From assembly GCF_008831265.1 (NCBI RefSeq), contig NZ_VTTH01000002.1:864700-928699 (forward strand): DNA of 64,000 nucleotides, in the 5' to 3' direction. Below are positions 26,760-35,603 of the stretch, one piece after another. The first letter of the stretch is position 1. Every line of letters starts with the position of its first letter. This stretch comes from Lacisediminimonas profundi (GTDB lineage Bacteria > Pseudomonadota > Gammaproteobacteria > Burkholderiales > Burkholderiaceae_D). The notes beneath the pieces are model-generated. The model was not told the DNA's origin and did no database searches. It saw only the letters and a program-made list of their open reading frames with translations. A program made the translations under genes and the position numbers.

Positions 26760-28085
26760 TCAGGTGGTGCTAGTACCAGTCGTGGTTCCAGTTGTGGTAC
26801 CAGTAGTTCCCGTAGCAGTGGTCGCCGTGGTACCGCCATAAGCCGTGACCTCCGTTGGCTGGATCAGCCCACGAGCCGCACCGCCGGTGAATGCTGTCGC
26901 CAGCAAGTCATAGTAGAAATTACCACCCTGCATGGCAACCATGCCGGCGTTGAGCAGGAAGGAGTCCAGGGTCCAGATGCCCTCGGTCGCGGACGCTACC
27001 AACGAAAAGACCACGACGTCAGTCAAGGAAGCGCTTGCCACCGGACCCTGGCGGATATTCGCTGCCGTTGCGTTCACGCCGATACTGGTAATGGTGGAGC
27101 GGATCTCCAGAGTCGTGGTGTCCACCACCGAAACAGCAAGTGCGGTTACCACACTGGCAGTTGTGCCCGTCGGAGTTACCGTACCAGTCGTACCGGTACC
27201 AGTCGTACCAGTGCCAGTCGTACCAGTGCCAGTCGTACCGGTGCCGGTTGTACTAGTCCCGGTTGTGCCCGTGCTTGCTGCCGGCGTTGCCCCCGTCGTG
27301 TCCAGCACGGTGATGAAAAATGCCTTGCCAGCCAGCGCAGTCGCTGTGCCAGTTCCGGTCGTCGTCCCGGTCCCCGTTCCGGTCGTCGTCCCGGTCGTCG
27401 TCCCGGTCCCCGTTCCAGTCGTCGTCCCAGTGCCGGTTCCTGTCGTGGTACCCGTGCCGGTTGTGCTCGTCCCAGTACCGGTTGTCGCCGAGGTACTCGT
27501 GGTAACAGTCGCACGGGTCAGTATCTGGCCGCGGATCTCGCCATCGGGGAAGGCTGCCGAGTGGACGTTGAAGTACAGGCTGCCGGCCTGCAACGAAGCC
27601 AGTTGCGCCTCCGTCAGCGTTGCCTCGGCGCTCCATATGCCGCTGCCGGCTGCGGATTCAGTCAGTGTGATGATCACCGGTCCCGCCACGCCCGGTGCGC
27701 CGGTATGGATATGGGCGGCGGTACCCGTGATGCCGGAGGTGGTGATGCTGGCGCGCATCAACCGCGAAGCCGGGTCAATCACGACCACGCCAGTCCCCGA
27801 TGCCGTGCTTGCGTTGACCGACGCTTCCTGCCCCCCGCTCAGGACCGCCGCGTAGGCATTGGTCGGCAGCGCTACATTAGGAAACGGCAAGGACGCGAAC
27901 GCCGGGTTTGCAGTCAATGGCGTGGCACCGGGGCCGGCACTTGGAGCAGGAGTGGCGGTGGCGACGACATCGTCATCGCCACCACAGGCGGCGAGCAAGA
28001 ATGCGGTCGTGGCGGCAAGGGCCAGACGGCCCCAGTATCGTGTCAATCGTGCGTGGGTAGACCGCATATTATGAATAGACTGCAT
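26760..28085 (-). CDS. CHRD-domain lipoprotein with Thr/Gly-repeat linker
   Basis: A 441-residue predicted lipoprotein: the signal peptide ends in a lipobox LLAAC with Cys34, followed by GGDDD. Two CHRD-like domains are visible, at about residues 75-185 (TGTAAHIHTGAPGVAGPV, then SLYFNVHSAAFPDGEIRGQI) and about 305-395 (ATAANIRQGPVAS, NFYYDLLATAF). Between and after them lie long low-complexity Thr-Gly stretches. CHRD domains are named from chordin; bacterial members are surface or periplasmic proteins of unknown role. The start at 28085 has GGAG eight bases upstream. The second CHRD lacks the usual HIH motif (ANIRQG instead). Confidence 0.85.
   Translation of the reverse strand: MQSIHNMRSTHARLTRYWGRLALAATTAFLLAACGGDDDVVATATPAPSAGPGATPLTANPAFASLPFPNVALPTNAYAAVLSGGQEASVNASTASGTGVVVIDPASRLMRASITTSGITGTAAHIHTGAPGVAGPVIITLTESAAGSGIWSAEATLTEAQLASLQAGSLYFNVHSAAFPDGEIRGQILTRATVTTSTSATTGTGTSTTGTGTTTGTGTGTTTGTGTGTTTGTTTGTGTGTTTGTGTATALAGKAFFITVLDTTGATPAASTGTTGTSTTGTGTTGTGTTGTGTTGTGTTGTVTPTGTTASVVTALAVSVVDTTTLEIRSTITSIGVNATAANIRQGPVASASLTDVVVFSLVASATEGIWTLDSFLLNAGMVAMQGGNFYYDLLATAFTGGAARGLIQPTEVTAYGGTTATTATGTTGTTTGTTTGTSTT
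27176..27500. repeat. Coding minisatellite for Thr-Gly linkers
   Basis: Two blocks, about 27176-27290 (15-bp units encoding Gly-Thr-Gly-Thr-Thr) and 27350-27500 (units encoding Thr-Gly-Thr-Gly-Thr-Thr), occur in the lipoprotein gene. Units are multiples of three, so length changes stay in frame. Confidence 0.8.
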
Positions 28086-28550
28086 CTGGGTATCTCCTGA
28101 ACAGAACACTGGAAGAGGATGGCGCCCCACTGGCGCGAGACAGGCCGTGGTCCGTGCTCCCGGGAATATTGCTTCCCTTCGGCTCGGGACCGTTTCCATC
28201 CATGAAGGGCGACGCCTGGCATGCCGGGATCGCGTCCAGGCTCTATCGCAGCGATCGTGCCCGGTGAGGACGAGCGATCAGGAGAAAAATGGTTCGGGGA
28301 TTGGCAACGCAAGGTGTTGATGCAGGTTCAGGCCGGATATCAAAATCCGGCTTCCCGGCCCAGGGCGCGCCGCGCAGGCAATGGCTGCTGCGCAAGCTTG
28401 CAGCGGCACGGTAATGCTTACCGCAGCCGATGTAAATTCAGACCGTTTCCAGGCAAGACTTCCCGCATCTGAAGCGCCAGGAAGGACAAAAATGCGTTTC
28501 CACAAGAATGCGATCGATGCCGGGCAAGCGCCAGTGGATTGGCCGGACGA
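28086..28550. other. Non-coding stretch upstream of the CHRD gene
   Basis: 465 bases between the CHRD start and the terminator of the Bug gene. It must contain the promoter for the CHRD gene, but I cannot point to its -35/-10 boxes. No convincing gene is visible. Confidence 0.4.
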
Positions 28551-28586
28551 AAAAAAAACGCCAGTGGCAAGGCCACTGGCGTTTTT
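28551..28586. terminator. Bidirectional Rho-independent terminator
   Basis: ACGCCAGTGGC / GCCACTGGCGT arms are flanked by a run of eight or more As on the left and Ts on the right, so it can work for both strands. It sits 51 bases after the Bug gene stop. Confidence 0.9.
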
Positions 28587-28637
28587 CATTGGTGCGATGA
28601 GGGACGCTGACGCATCCTCATCGCCCCGGACCGGATA

Positions 28638-29615
28638 TCAGTCGGCGTAGATGCCGGCCTTCTTGATGATCGGCGCCCACTTGTCGATCTCGGCTTTCAG
28701 ATGCCCGCGCAGCGCTTCAGGGGTGGCCCGGTTCTGTGCAACCGGCTCAGTGCCAAGGCCGGCAAAACGTTCGACCACCATCGGATCTTTCAGCGCTACC
28801 TGCAAGGCCTGTGACAGCTTGTCGACGACCGACTTTGGCGTGCCCTTGGGCGCGTACAGGCCGTGCCAGACCGCAACCTCGAACTTCGGCAGGCCGGCTT
28901 CGCTCAAGGTCGGCACCCCTGGCAGCGAGGCCAGGCGCTTGGAAGTCGTCAGGCCGTAGACCTTGACCTTGCCACCCTTGATCTGGGACGTCGTGTTGGT
29001 GGTCTGGTCGCACATCAGGTCGACCTGGCCACCCATCAGGTCATTCATGGCCGGGGCGGTTCCCTTGTAGGGAATGGTATTCAGGTCGGTTCCGATCGCC
29101 GACATGAACAACATGCCGCACAAATGGGATGCCGCACCGAGGCCGGCGTTCGCCAGCGAGACCTTCTTGGGATCCTTCTTGATGACGGCGATCAGTTCCT
29201 TCAGGTCCTGGGCCGGGAAATCCTTGCGTGCAATCAGCGTCATCGGCACGTCGGCGACCAGGCCGACCGGCTCGAAACTGTCGATCGAGTTGTACGGCAA
29301 GGTGCGGTACAGGCTCGGTGCGGTGGAATGCCCGATGTGATGCAGGAACAACATGTAGCCGTCGGGTGCAGCGCGCGCCACACGGGCGGCCGCAATGGTG
29401 CCGCCGGCACCGGGCGTATTCTCGACGACAACGGTCTTTTTCAGCGTGGTGGTCATCGATTGGGCGATGATCCGTCCGACCACGTCGGTTGGTCCGCCGG
29501 CGGCGAACGGGATCACCATGGTGATCGGCTTGCTGGGGTAGTCGTCGGCCGCCACGGCAGACACGGATGCGGCGCACAGTGCGGCAACGCCGATAGAACG
29601 GAGGATGGTTTTCAT
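28638..29615 (-). CDS. Bug/TctC-family periplasmic solute-binding protein
   Basis: A 325-residue receptor with signal peptide (MKTILRSIGVAALCAASVSAVAADD). It has the family signature of TctC/Bug proteins: YPSKPITMVIPFAAGGPTD, ENTPGAGGTIAA, GLGAASHLCG, YKGTAPAMNDLMGGQVD and LYAPKGTPK. Such receptors bind carboxylates for tripartite tricarboxylate transporters, and large families occur without partner permeases in Burkholderiales. No TctA/TctB is nearby. It reads toward the terminator at 28551 and is 175 bases from the next upstream gene, probably its own unit. The ligand is unknown. Confidence 0.92.
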   Translation of the reverse strand: MKTILRSIGVAALCAASVSAVAADDYPSKPITMVIPFAAGGPTDVVGRIIAQSMTTTLKKTVVVENTPGAGGTIAAARVARAAPDGYMLFLHHIGHSTAPSLYRTLPYNSIDSFEPVGLVADVPMTLIARKDFPAQDLKELIAVIKKDPKKVSLANAGLGAASHLCGMLFMSAIGTDLNTIPYKGTAPAMNDLMGGQVDLMCDQTTNTTSQIKGGKVKVYGLTTSKRLASLPGVPTLSEAGLPKFEVAVWHGLYAPKGTPKSVVDKLSQALQVALKDPMVVERFAGLGTEPVAQNRATPEALRGHLKAEIDKWAPIIKKAGIYAD

Positions 29616-29790
29616 CTTTTTCCTTTGGATAGTTAAAACGCAAGCCGTCTGTGAATAAATCGGTGCAGCTTTTGCGGTGTCAAGTTTAGCATCCGGGCCG
29701 CTAGCTCAGGAGCATGCGGCCCGGACGAACCTGAAATTTTTATGGATATACCCAGTGCCGGTTTTGCAACTTCGCGCATCGAATCCGGGC

Positions 29791-31332
29791 TCAGATGCGC
29801 GCCTCGATCAGGAACGGTCCGCGCCGCCCCATTGCCGCCTGCAGCAGGTCGTTGAAACCGGCCGCATCGTCGCTGCGAGCCGCTTCCACGCCCATGCTTT
29901 GCGCCAGTGCCACCCAGTCCAGTTCAGGATCATCCAGGTTCAGCATGCGCATGGCGTTGCGCCCCAGATCGCCCCCTCCGACCATCTTCAGTTCGTTCTG
30001 CAGGATTGCGTATTTGCGGTTGGAAAAGATAATGGTCAGGACGTCCAGCCTTTCACGCGCATGGGTCCAGAGCGCCTGCGGCGTGTACATCGCACTGCCG
30101 TCCGCCTGCAGCGCCACCACCTTGCGGTCCGGGCACGCCAGTGCGGCGCCAGCCGCCATCGGCAGTCCGACACCGATCGCGCCACCGGTATTCTGCAGAA
30201 AGTCATGCGGTGCGGCGCCGAAAGTCGGCCCGAAAAAATCGCGGCCGGCGCTGATGGTCTCATCGCACAGGATGGCATTCGCCGGCAGGTAGCGCGCGAC
30301 AGCGCGGATTATCGCGTCCGGCGTCAGCGCGCCGGACGCCAGCGGCAGCAGCGGTGAAGCCGGCAACTCCAGGGCACGCGGCGCGCCTGTCATTTCGGCC
30401 AACTGTTCAAGCGCCTCGGCAATGTCGTCGCCCGGGCCGGCCAGTTCTATCACTTCACAGTCTTCCGGCAGCACGCTGCCCGGCTTGCCGGGATACGCGA
30501 AAAATGCGACCGGCGCACGGGCACCAGCCAGGATCACCCTTTGCACGCCAGCGAAAGTGGCAAGCGCACGGTCCAGGTTATAGGGCACGCGGTCGACCGG
30601 AACCCGGCCTGCGCCACGCTCCATCCGGCCGTTGGATTGCTGGGCAATCAAACCGGTGCCGGTGGCGCCGGCGATGCGGCTGGCAGACCGCAATGCGCCC
30701 TCGCGCAGGCCGCCAGCAGATAGCATCAGCATGCTGCGGCCACCCTGCTTCAATGCATCGGCAGCGGCACGCACGCGGACATGGTCGACCCGGGACGGTG
30801 TCGATATGCGCGCCTGCGCAATCGGCCCGCCAGCTTCGTTCCATGCAGCGTCCGCTGGCAGGATCAAGGTCGCGACCTGACCCGGGGAACTGCGTGCCGC
30901 ACTGATCGCGGCGGCCGCCGCCGGGCTGACGTCATTCACGTCCTGGACCCGTCCGACCCAGCCCGACATCGGCCGCGCCAGGCCTTCGATGTCCGAGGTC
31001 AGCGGCGCATCATGCACCAGGTGGTAGCTGGGGTGGTCGCCAACGATGTTGACCACAGGTGAATATGCCCGGCGTGCGTTGTGCAGGTTGGCCAAGCCGT
31101 TCACCAGTCCCGGCCCCAGGTGCATCAGGGTTGCGGCTGGCTTGCCGGCCATGCGCGCATAGCCGTCGGCGGCGCCGGTCACCACGCCCTCGAACAGGCC
31201 CAGCACGCAACGCATCGCGGGCTTGCGGTCGAGCGCTGCGACAAAATGCATTTCGGACGTGCCTGGATTGGCGAAGCAGACGTCAATTTCGTTGGCAAGC
31301 AGGGTATCGCAGAGTATGTCAGCGCCGTTCAT
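29791..31332 (-). CDS. Thiamine-diphosphate enzyme, acetolactate-synthase/benzoylformate-decarboxylase-like
   Basis: A 513-residue ThDP enzyme. Glu48 lies in CVLGLFEGVVTGAADGYARM, the conserved cofactor-activating glutamate position. The ThDP/Mg site is LQADGSAMYTPQALW, with NRKYAIL further on. Annotated relatives are called acetolactate synthase large subunit, but this branch lacks a regulatory subunit gene beside it and could act as a 2-oxo-acid decarboxylase. The downstream gap is 50 bases to the SulP gene end, and the upstream neighbour is leftward too. The substrate is not determinable. Confidence 0.82.
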   Translation of the reverse strand: MNGADILCDTLLANEIDVCFANPGTSEMHFVAALDRKPAMRCVLGLFEGVVTGAADGYARMAGKPAATLMHLGPGLVNGLANLHNARRAYSPVVNIVGDHPSYHLVHDAPLTSDIEGLARPMSGWVGRVQDVNDVSPAAAAAISAARSSPGQVATLILPADAAWNEAGGPIAQARISTPSRVDHVRVRAAADALKQGGRSMLMLSAGGLREGALRSASRIAGATGTGLIAQQSNGRMERGAGRVPVDRVPYNLDRALATFAGVQRVILAGARAPVAFFAYPGKPGSVLPEDCEVIELAGPGDDIAEALEQLAEMTGAPRALELPASPLLPLASGALTPDAIIRAVARYLPANAILCDETISAGRDFFGPTFGAAPHDFLQNTGGAIGVGLPMAAGAALACPDRKVVALQADGSAMYTPQALWTHARERLDVLTIIFSNRKYAILQNELKMVGGGDLGRNAMRMLNLDDPELDWVALAQSMGVEAARSDDAAGFNDLLQAAMGRRGPFLIEARI

Positions 31333-31389
31333 CAGTGCCTCCTGGTAATTTTTGTTGGAATTTTGCTGGAAGAGTGTAGCGCGGCGCGC

Positions 31390-33078
31390 TCAGGGCTGCA
31401 GTTGCCTGCCCTGCTGCAATGCGGCTACTGCCTCGCGGTCGGTCTGGAACACATGATTCTCGCGTACCGAAGCGATCAGCCCTGCCGCTTCCATCACATC
31501 CCATACCTGCTTCTTGATGTTGGACACGTAAAGCTCGACCCCGGCATTGGCGAGAGTGGTCTGCAACGACTGGAAAGTGTCGACCCCGCTGGCATCCATG
31601 CTGTTGATGGCGCCGGCGCACAGCAGCAAGCGCCGCACCTCCGGATGCTGCTGCAAGCGGGTTCCGATGAAACGCTCCAGCGCCGGACCGGACAGGAAGT
31701 TCAGCGCCGAATCCATGCGCACGGCCAGCACATCGGGCGCCAGCGGCGGCAGGTCAAAGCGCGCGCTGTCGCGCAGGGTGCCGTCGGGATGCAGCGACAC
31801 CGCGATGATGCGGGGACGCGTGTAGTGATACAGGAAAGTGACCATCGTCAGCCCGATCCCAGCGAACACGCCCCAGTGCAGGCGCGGCGTGGAAAACAGC
31901 GTGGTGGAAAAAGTCACCAGCGCAATGACGCCGTCACCGCGCGATATCGTGAACAAGCGCCGCATGGCGCCGAAATCGATCAACCCGAACACCGGGACAA
32001 TGATCATCGCCGCCAGTACCGGCCGCGGCAGGAAGGCGACCCAGCCCGTCAGCAGCAGCAATCCGACCGCCACGCACAGCGCGGAGAACAGTGTCGACCA
32101 CCCGCTGACGGCGCCCGCATACAAGTTCAATGCCGAGCGCGAAAATGAGCCGCTGACCGGGAACGCGCCGAACATGCCGCTGCCGATCTTGGCCAGGCCC
32201 TGGCCGACCAGTTCCTGGTCTTCGTCCCATTGTTCCTGGCGCCGGCGCGCCAGCACCCGGCAACTGGTCATCGCCTCGGTGAAGCTGATCAGCGCCAGGA
32301 TCAGCGCCGCCGGCCACAGCTGCTGGTGGCTTTCAAACGATATTGCAGCGGGCCAGCCCGGCAGTGGCAGTCCGGCCGGAATCGCGCCGACCACCTGGCC
32401 GCCCGCTGCCTCGTATCCCAAGCCGCGGCTGAGCAGTATGGCGACGATGGTGACGATCAGGATGCCCGGCCAGTTGGGAAGGTAGCGCTTGAACAGTACC
32501 AGCAGCAAGACCGCCGACAGGCCCATCAGCACCGCCAGCAGCGTGCCCGGTGCGTGCATTGCGCGTTGCAAAGCCAGTTGCCAGTCGCCGGACAGGTCGA
32601 CCCCGAACAGGGCTGGCAATTGCGAAACGACGATCAGCACTGCGGCCGCATTGATGAATCCGGTCAGCACCGGTTGCGACACCAGGTTGGCGATGCGGCC
32701 CAGTGAGAATGCGCCCAGTGCGAGCTGTATCACCCCTGCGTAGAGAGCGAGCCAGACCGCCAGTGCAATCCAGTCCGGCGATCCCGGGGTGGCCAGCGCC
32801 GACAGCGAGCCGAATACCAGCATGCTGGTGAGCGCAACCGGGCCGACCGACAACAGCTGCGATGACCCGAACAGGATGCCGATGATGCTCGGCACCAGCG
32901 CCGCATACAGCCCGGTCTCCGGCGGCATGCCGGCCAGGCTGGCATAGGCAATTGCTTGCGGAATCAGGATCAGGCCGACGCTGATGCCGGCCCAGGCATC
33001 CTTGCGCAGGGTTTGCATGGTGGGACGCGGCCAGCGGAGGAATGGCAGGAAGCGGGAAAGGCGTGGTGCGATTGGCAT
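31390..33078 (-). CDS. SulP-family anion transporter with STAS domain
   Basis: A 562-residue membrane protein. An N-terminal membrane domain with 10-12 helices (DAWAGISVGLILIPQAIAYA, GLYAALVPSIIGILFGSS) carries the SulP signature. A cytoplasmic STAS domain (about residues 440-555: AINSMDASGVDTFQSL) follows. SulP proteins carry sulfate, bicarbonate or dicarboxylates. The ATG at 33078 has only a weak ribosome site; a later in-frame start is possible. Beyond this gene the repeat region starts. Confidence 0.88.
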   Translation of the reverse strand: MPIAPRLSRFLPFLRWPRPTMQTLRKDAWAGISVGLILIPQAIAYASLAGMPPETGLYAALVPSIIGILFGSSQLLSVGPVALTSMLVFGSLSALATPGSPDWIALAVWLALYAGVIQLALGAFSLGRIANLVSQPVLTGFINAAAVLIVVSQLPALFGVDLSGDWQLALQRAMHAPGTLLAVLMGLSAVLLLVLFKRYLPNWPGILIVTIVAILLSRGLGYEAAGGQVVGAIPAGLPLPGWPAAISFESHQQLWPAALILALISFTEAMTSCRVLARRRQEQWDEDQELVGQGLAKIGSGMFGAFPVSGSFSRSALNLYAGAVSGWSTLFSALCVAVGLLLLTGWVAFLPRPVLAAMIIVPVFGLIDFGAMRRLFTISRGDGVIALVTFSTTLFSTPRLHWGVFAGIGLTMVTFLYHYTRPRIIAVSLHPDGTLRDSARFDLPPLAPDVLAVRMDSALNFLSGPALERFIGTRLQQHPEVRRLLLCAGAINSMDASGVDTFQSLQTTLANAGVELYVSNIKKQVWDVMEAAGLIASVRENHVFQTDREAVAALQQGRQLQP

Positions 33079-33180
33079 TCGGGAATGATGCCATAGAGCT
33101 AGCGATCGGGGATCAGCGGTGGATGAAAACCTTGCGGTCGGCGGCTCTGTTTCGAGGGGCGGCCATTGCACATAGCCGAT

Positions 33181-33520
33181 TATTGCGGTTTTGCGGTTTT
33201 GCGGTTTTGCGGCTTACTGGCTTGCGGTTCGTGTGGCTGGGTTTGATGGTTGTCGTTGTGAAGCCGGGAGACACCCCGGCGGGTGTGTAACTTTCTTTTG
33301 GAAAAGAAAGTCACCAAAGAAACCAAAGTCAAAACCCACTTGGCCAACGCCCGCCTCGATAGGCAACCAGACTCGGATGTCTGGGCTAACTCAGTGCAAC
33401 GTTCGCGAGTGATGATCCCTCGGCTGTACGCCGCTTACCTAATCAGCCAACCCCATGAAGTGTCTTATACCGATGCCCAGCGCACCGTTGACTCTTAATG
33501 TTTTTCGAAGCTTCAAATTG
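33181..33520 (+). repeat. Dispersed repeat element, copy 3
   Basis: The best-preserved copy: GAAGCCGGGAGACACCCCGG, CTTTCTTTT-GGAAAAGAAAG hairpin, CACTTGGCCAACGCC, ending near TTTTTCGAAGCTTC. It is nearly identical to the reverse complement of 26321-26672. It resembles small dispersed elements found in many copies in Oxalobacteraceae genomes; this is from memory, not a search. Confidence 0.85.
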
Positions 33521-33590
33521 GCGATTGGGGTGCAGTGGTTCGGGTCGATCGAACGATGGCGCAATGATCAAACGCATTTGGATTAGCTCG

Positions 33591-33718
33591 CCAGATCACC
33601 AGATCACCAGATCACCAGATCAACAGATCACCAGATCACCAGATCACCAGATCACCAGGTCACCAGATCACCAGGTCATCAGGTCATCAGGTCATCAGGT
33701 CATCAGGTCATCAGGTCA
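33591..33718. repeat. Octamer tandem array (16 copies)
   Basis: 128 bases made of CCAGATCA-type octamers, drifting to CAGGTCAT in the last third, followed at 33719-33741 by short TCGTCGA heptamers. The unit is not a multiple of three and no gene spans it. Confidence 0.9.
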
Positions 33719-33774
33719 ATCGTCGATCGTCGATCGTCGATCAGCTCCACTGTGTTTCAAGCGTTGTCCGTAGC

Positions 33775-33972
33775 GATACGTTTTTGACGTACCCCCCGTA
33801 TACGACGCCCCGAAATCTGATGGGATGGCGGATAAAGAAGCGTGCTTGTCTGAGCGAAGCGAGTTTGCACGCTTCTCCGCCAGGCCGTCGGATTTTGGGG
33901 GGACCCCGAAGGGGCGGCGTATCAGGGTCGCCTTTCTTTGGTTCCTTTCTTTGGCGAAGCAAAGAAAGGAAC
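33775..33972. repeat. Second dispersed element with 13-bp hairpin
   Basis: A 200-base segment with a perfect hairpin GTTCCTTTCTTTG / CAAAGAAAGGAAC at 33941-33972, preceding the 80-bp array. It is GC-rich and looks like a member of a dispersed family, with a short open frame that is probably spurious. Confidence 0.6.
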
Positions 33973-34650
33973 ACGCCCGCCGGTGCGGAAACCGGCTACG
34001 TCGCAATCAACGCCAGTTTGAAAGAAGCACAAACGTTAGCAAAGAAAGCGACACGCCCGCCGGCGCGGAAACCGGCTACGTCGCAATCAACGCCAGTTTG
34101 AAAGAAGCACAAACGTTAGCAAAGAAAGCGACACGCCCGCCGGTGCGGAAACCGGCTACGTCGCAATCAACGCCAGTTTGAAAGAAGCACAAACGTTAGC
34201 AAAGAAAGCGACACGCCCGCCGGCGCGGAAACCGGCTACGTCGCAATCAACGCCAGTTTGAAAGAAGCACAAACGTTAGCAAAGAAAGCGACACGCCCGC
34301 CGGTGCGGAAACCGGCTACGTCGCAATCAACGCCAGTTTGAAAGAAGCACAAACGTTAGCAAAGAAAGCGACACGCCCGCCGGCGCGGAAACCGGCTACG
34401 TCGCAATCAACGCCAGTTTGAAAGAAGCACAAACGTTAGCAAAGAAAGCGACACGCCCGCCGGCGCGGAAACCGGCTATGTCGCAATCAACGCCAGTTTG
34501 AAAGAAGCACAAACGTTAGCAAAGAAAGCGACACGCCCTCCGGCGCGGGAACCGGCTACGTCGCAATCAACGCCAGTTTGAAAAGAGCACAACCGCTAGC
34601 AAAAAAAGGAAAATGCCAGCCGGTGCGAAAACCGGCTAGCTCGCAATCAA
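33971..34650. repeat. 80-bp tandem repeat array, about 8.5 copies
   Basis: Units start at 33971, 34051, 34131, 34211, 34291, 34371, 34451, 34531 and (partial, diverged) 34611. Each carries ACACGCCCGCCGG, a GCCGGT/ACCGGC-type small hairpin, GTCGCAATCAACGCC and AAACGTTAGCAAAGAAAG. Units alternate GGTGCGG and GGCGCGG in the first six, so a 160-bp higher-order unit duplicated. Because 80 is not a multiple of three, it is not a repeat-protein gene. It is not a CRISPR: there are no unique spacers. Confidence 0.95.
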
Positions 34651-34679
34651 CCTTAAGTCGAGAACACGATCGCGATCGA

Positions 34680-35567
34680 TCAGCCCTTCGCTATCGGATG
34701 ATTCGCCATCCTCTCCACCGCCTGGCACAAGGCCGAATGATCCAGCCCGCCGCCATCATGCGCCACCATCGAATTCATCAATTCCTGCACCGCCGCGGTA
34801 TTCGGCAAGGACACCCCCAGCGCCCTCGCCCCCTGCAGCGCCAGGTTCAGGTCTTTCTGATGCAGCGCGATCCGGAAGCCCGGGTTGAAGGTGCGCTTGA
34901 TCATGCGTTCGCCATGAACTTCCAGAATGCGCGAGGAGGCGAAGCCGCCCATCAGCGCCTGCCGTACCTTGGCCGGATCGGCGCCGGCCTTGGATGCGAA
35001 CAGCAGCGCCTCGGCAACTGCCTGGATGTTCAACGCGACGATGATCTGGTTCGCCACCTTGGTGGTCTGCCCGTCGCCGTTGCCGCCGACCAGCGTGATG
35101 TTCTTGCCCATCAGGTCGAACAAGGGCTTGACCCTGGCGAACGCTGCTTCCGGGCCGCCAACCATGATGGTGAGCGATGCCGCTTTCGCGCCCACTTCAC
35201 CGCCGGATACCGGGGCGTCCAGGTAATCGCAGCCAAGCTCATTGATGCGCCGCGCGAATTCCTTGGTCGCGATCGGCGAGATCGAACTCATGTCGACCAC
35301 GATCTTGCCGGACGAAAGTCCGATGGCCACCCCCTTGTCGCCAAACAGGACCGACTCGACGTCCGGCGTGTCCGGCACCATCAGGATGATGACTTCGGCG
35401 CTGGCGGCGACCTCAGCGGCAGATGCGCACATGGTCGCGCCAGCCTCGATCAGCTGCGCCGGCTTCGAACGCGCGTTGTGGATGAAAAGCTGGTGTCCGC
35501 CTGCCTGCAGGTGAGCCGCCATCGGCAAGCCCATGATGCCGGTGCCGATGAATCCAATGTTTGCCAT
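34680..35567 (-). CDS. glxR: Tartronate-semialdehyde (2-hydroxy-3-oxopropionate) reductase
   Basis: A 295-residue member of the 3-hydroxyisobutyrate dehydrogenase family. The Rossmann motif GFIGTGIMGLPMA opens the protein, DAPVSGGEVGA is the substrate loop, and Lys170 in GQTTKVANQI is the catalytic lysine. It reduces tartronate semialdehyde to D-glycerate with NAD(P)H, following Gcl. It is the third gene of gcl-hyi-glxR, 36 bases after hyi. The 80-bp tandem array lies immediately downstream of its stop. The identity is strongly supported by the operon. Confidence 0.93.
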   Translation of the reverse strand: MANIGFIGTGIMGLPMAAHLQAGGHQLFIHNARSKPAQLIEAGATMCASAAEVAASAEVIILMVPDTPDVESVLFGDKGVAIGLSSGKIVVDMSSISPIATKEFARRINELGCDYLDAPVSGGEVGAKAASLTIMVGGPEAAFARVKPLFDLMGKNITLVGGNGDGQTTKVANQIIVALNIQAVAEALLFASKAGADPAKVRQALMGGFASSRILEVHGERMIKRTFNPGFRIALHQKDLNLALQGARALGVSLPNTAAVQELMNSMVAHDGGGLDHSALCQAVERMANHPIAKG

Positions 35568-35603
35568 GCTGTCTCCTCTTGTTTTTCAAATTCCGTAAAT
35601 CGT

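Noticed and set aside
26932..27855. Val/Pro-repeat open frame opposite the CHRD lipoprotein
   Set aside because: VVPVPVV repeats are the complement of the Thr-Gly coding minisatellite; no ribosome site.
33784..34181. Open frames spanning the 80-bp repeats that look like repeat proteins
   Set aside because: The unit is not a multiple of three, so the frame changes each copy; no ribosome site or known domain; the open frames are by-products of the repeat.
33591..34650. Possible CRISPR array
   Set aside because: Units are contiguous without unique spacers, and no cas genes are near.
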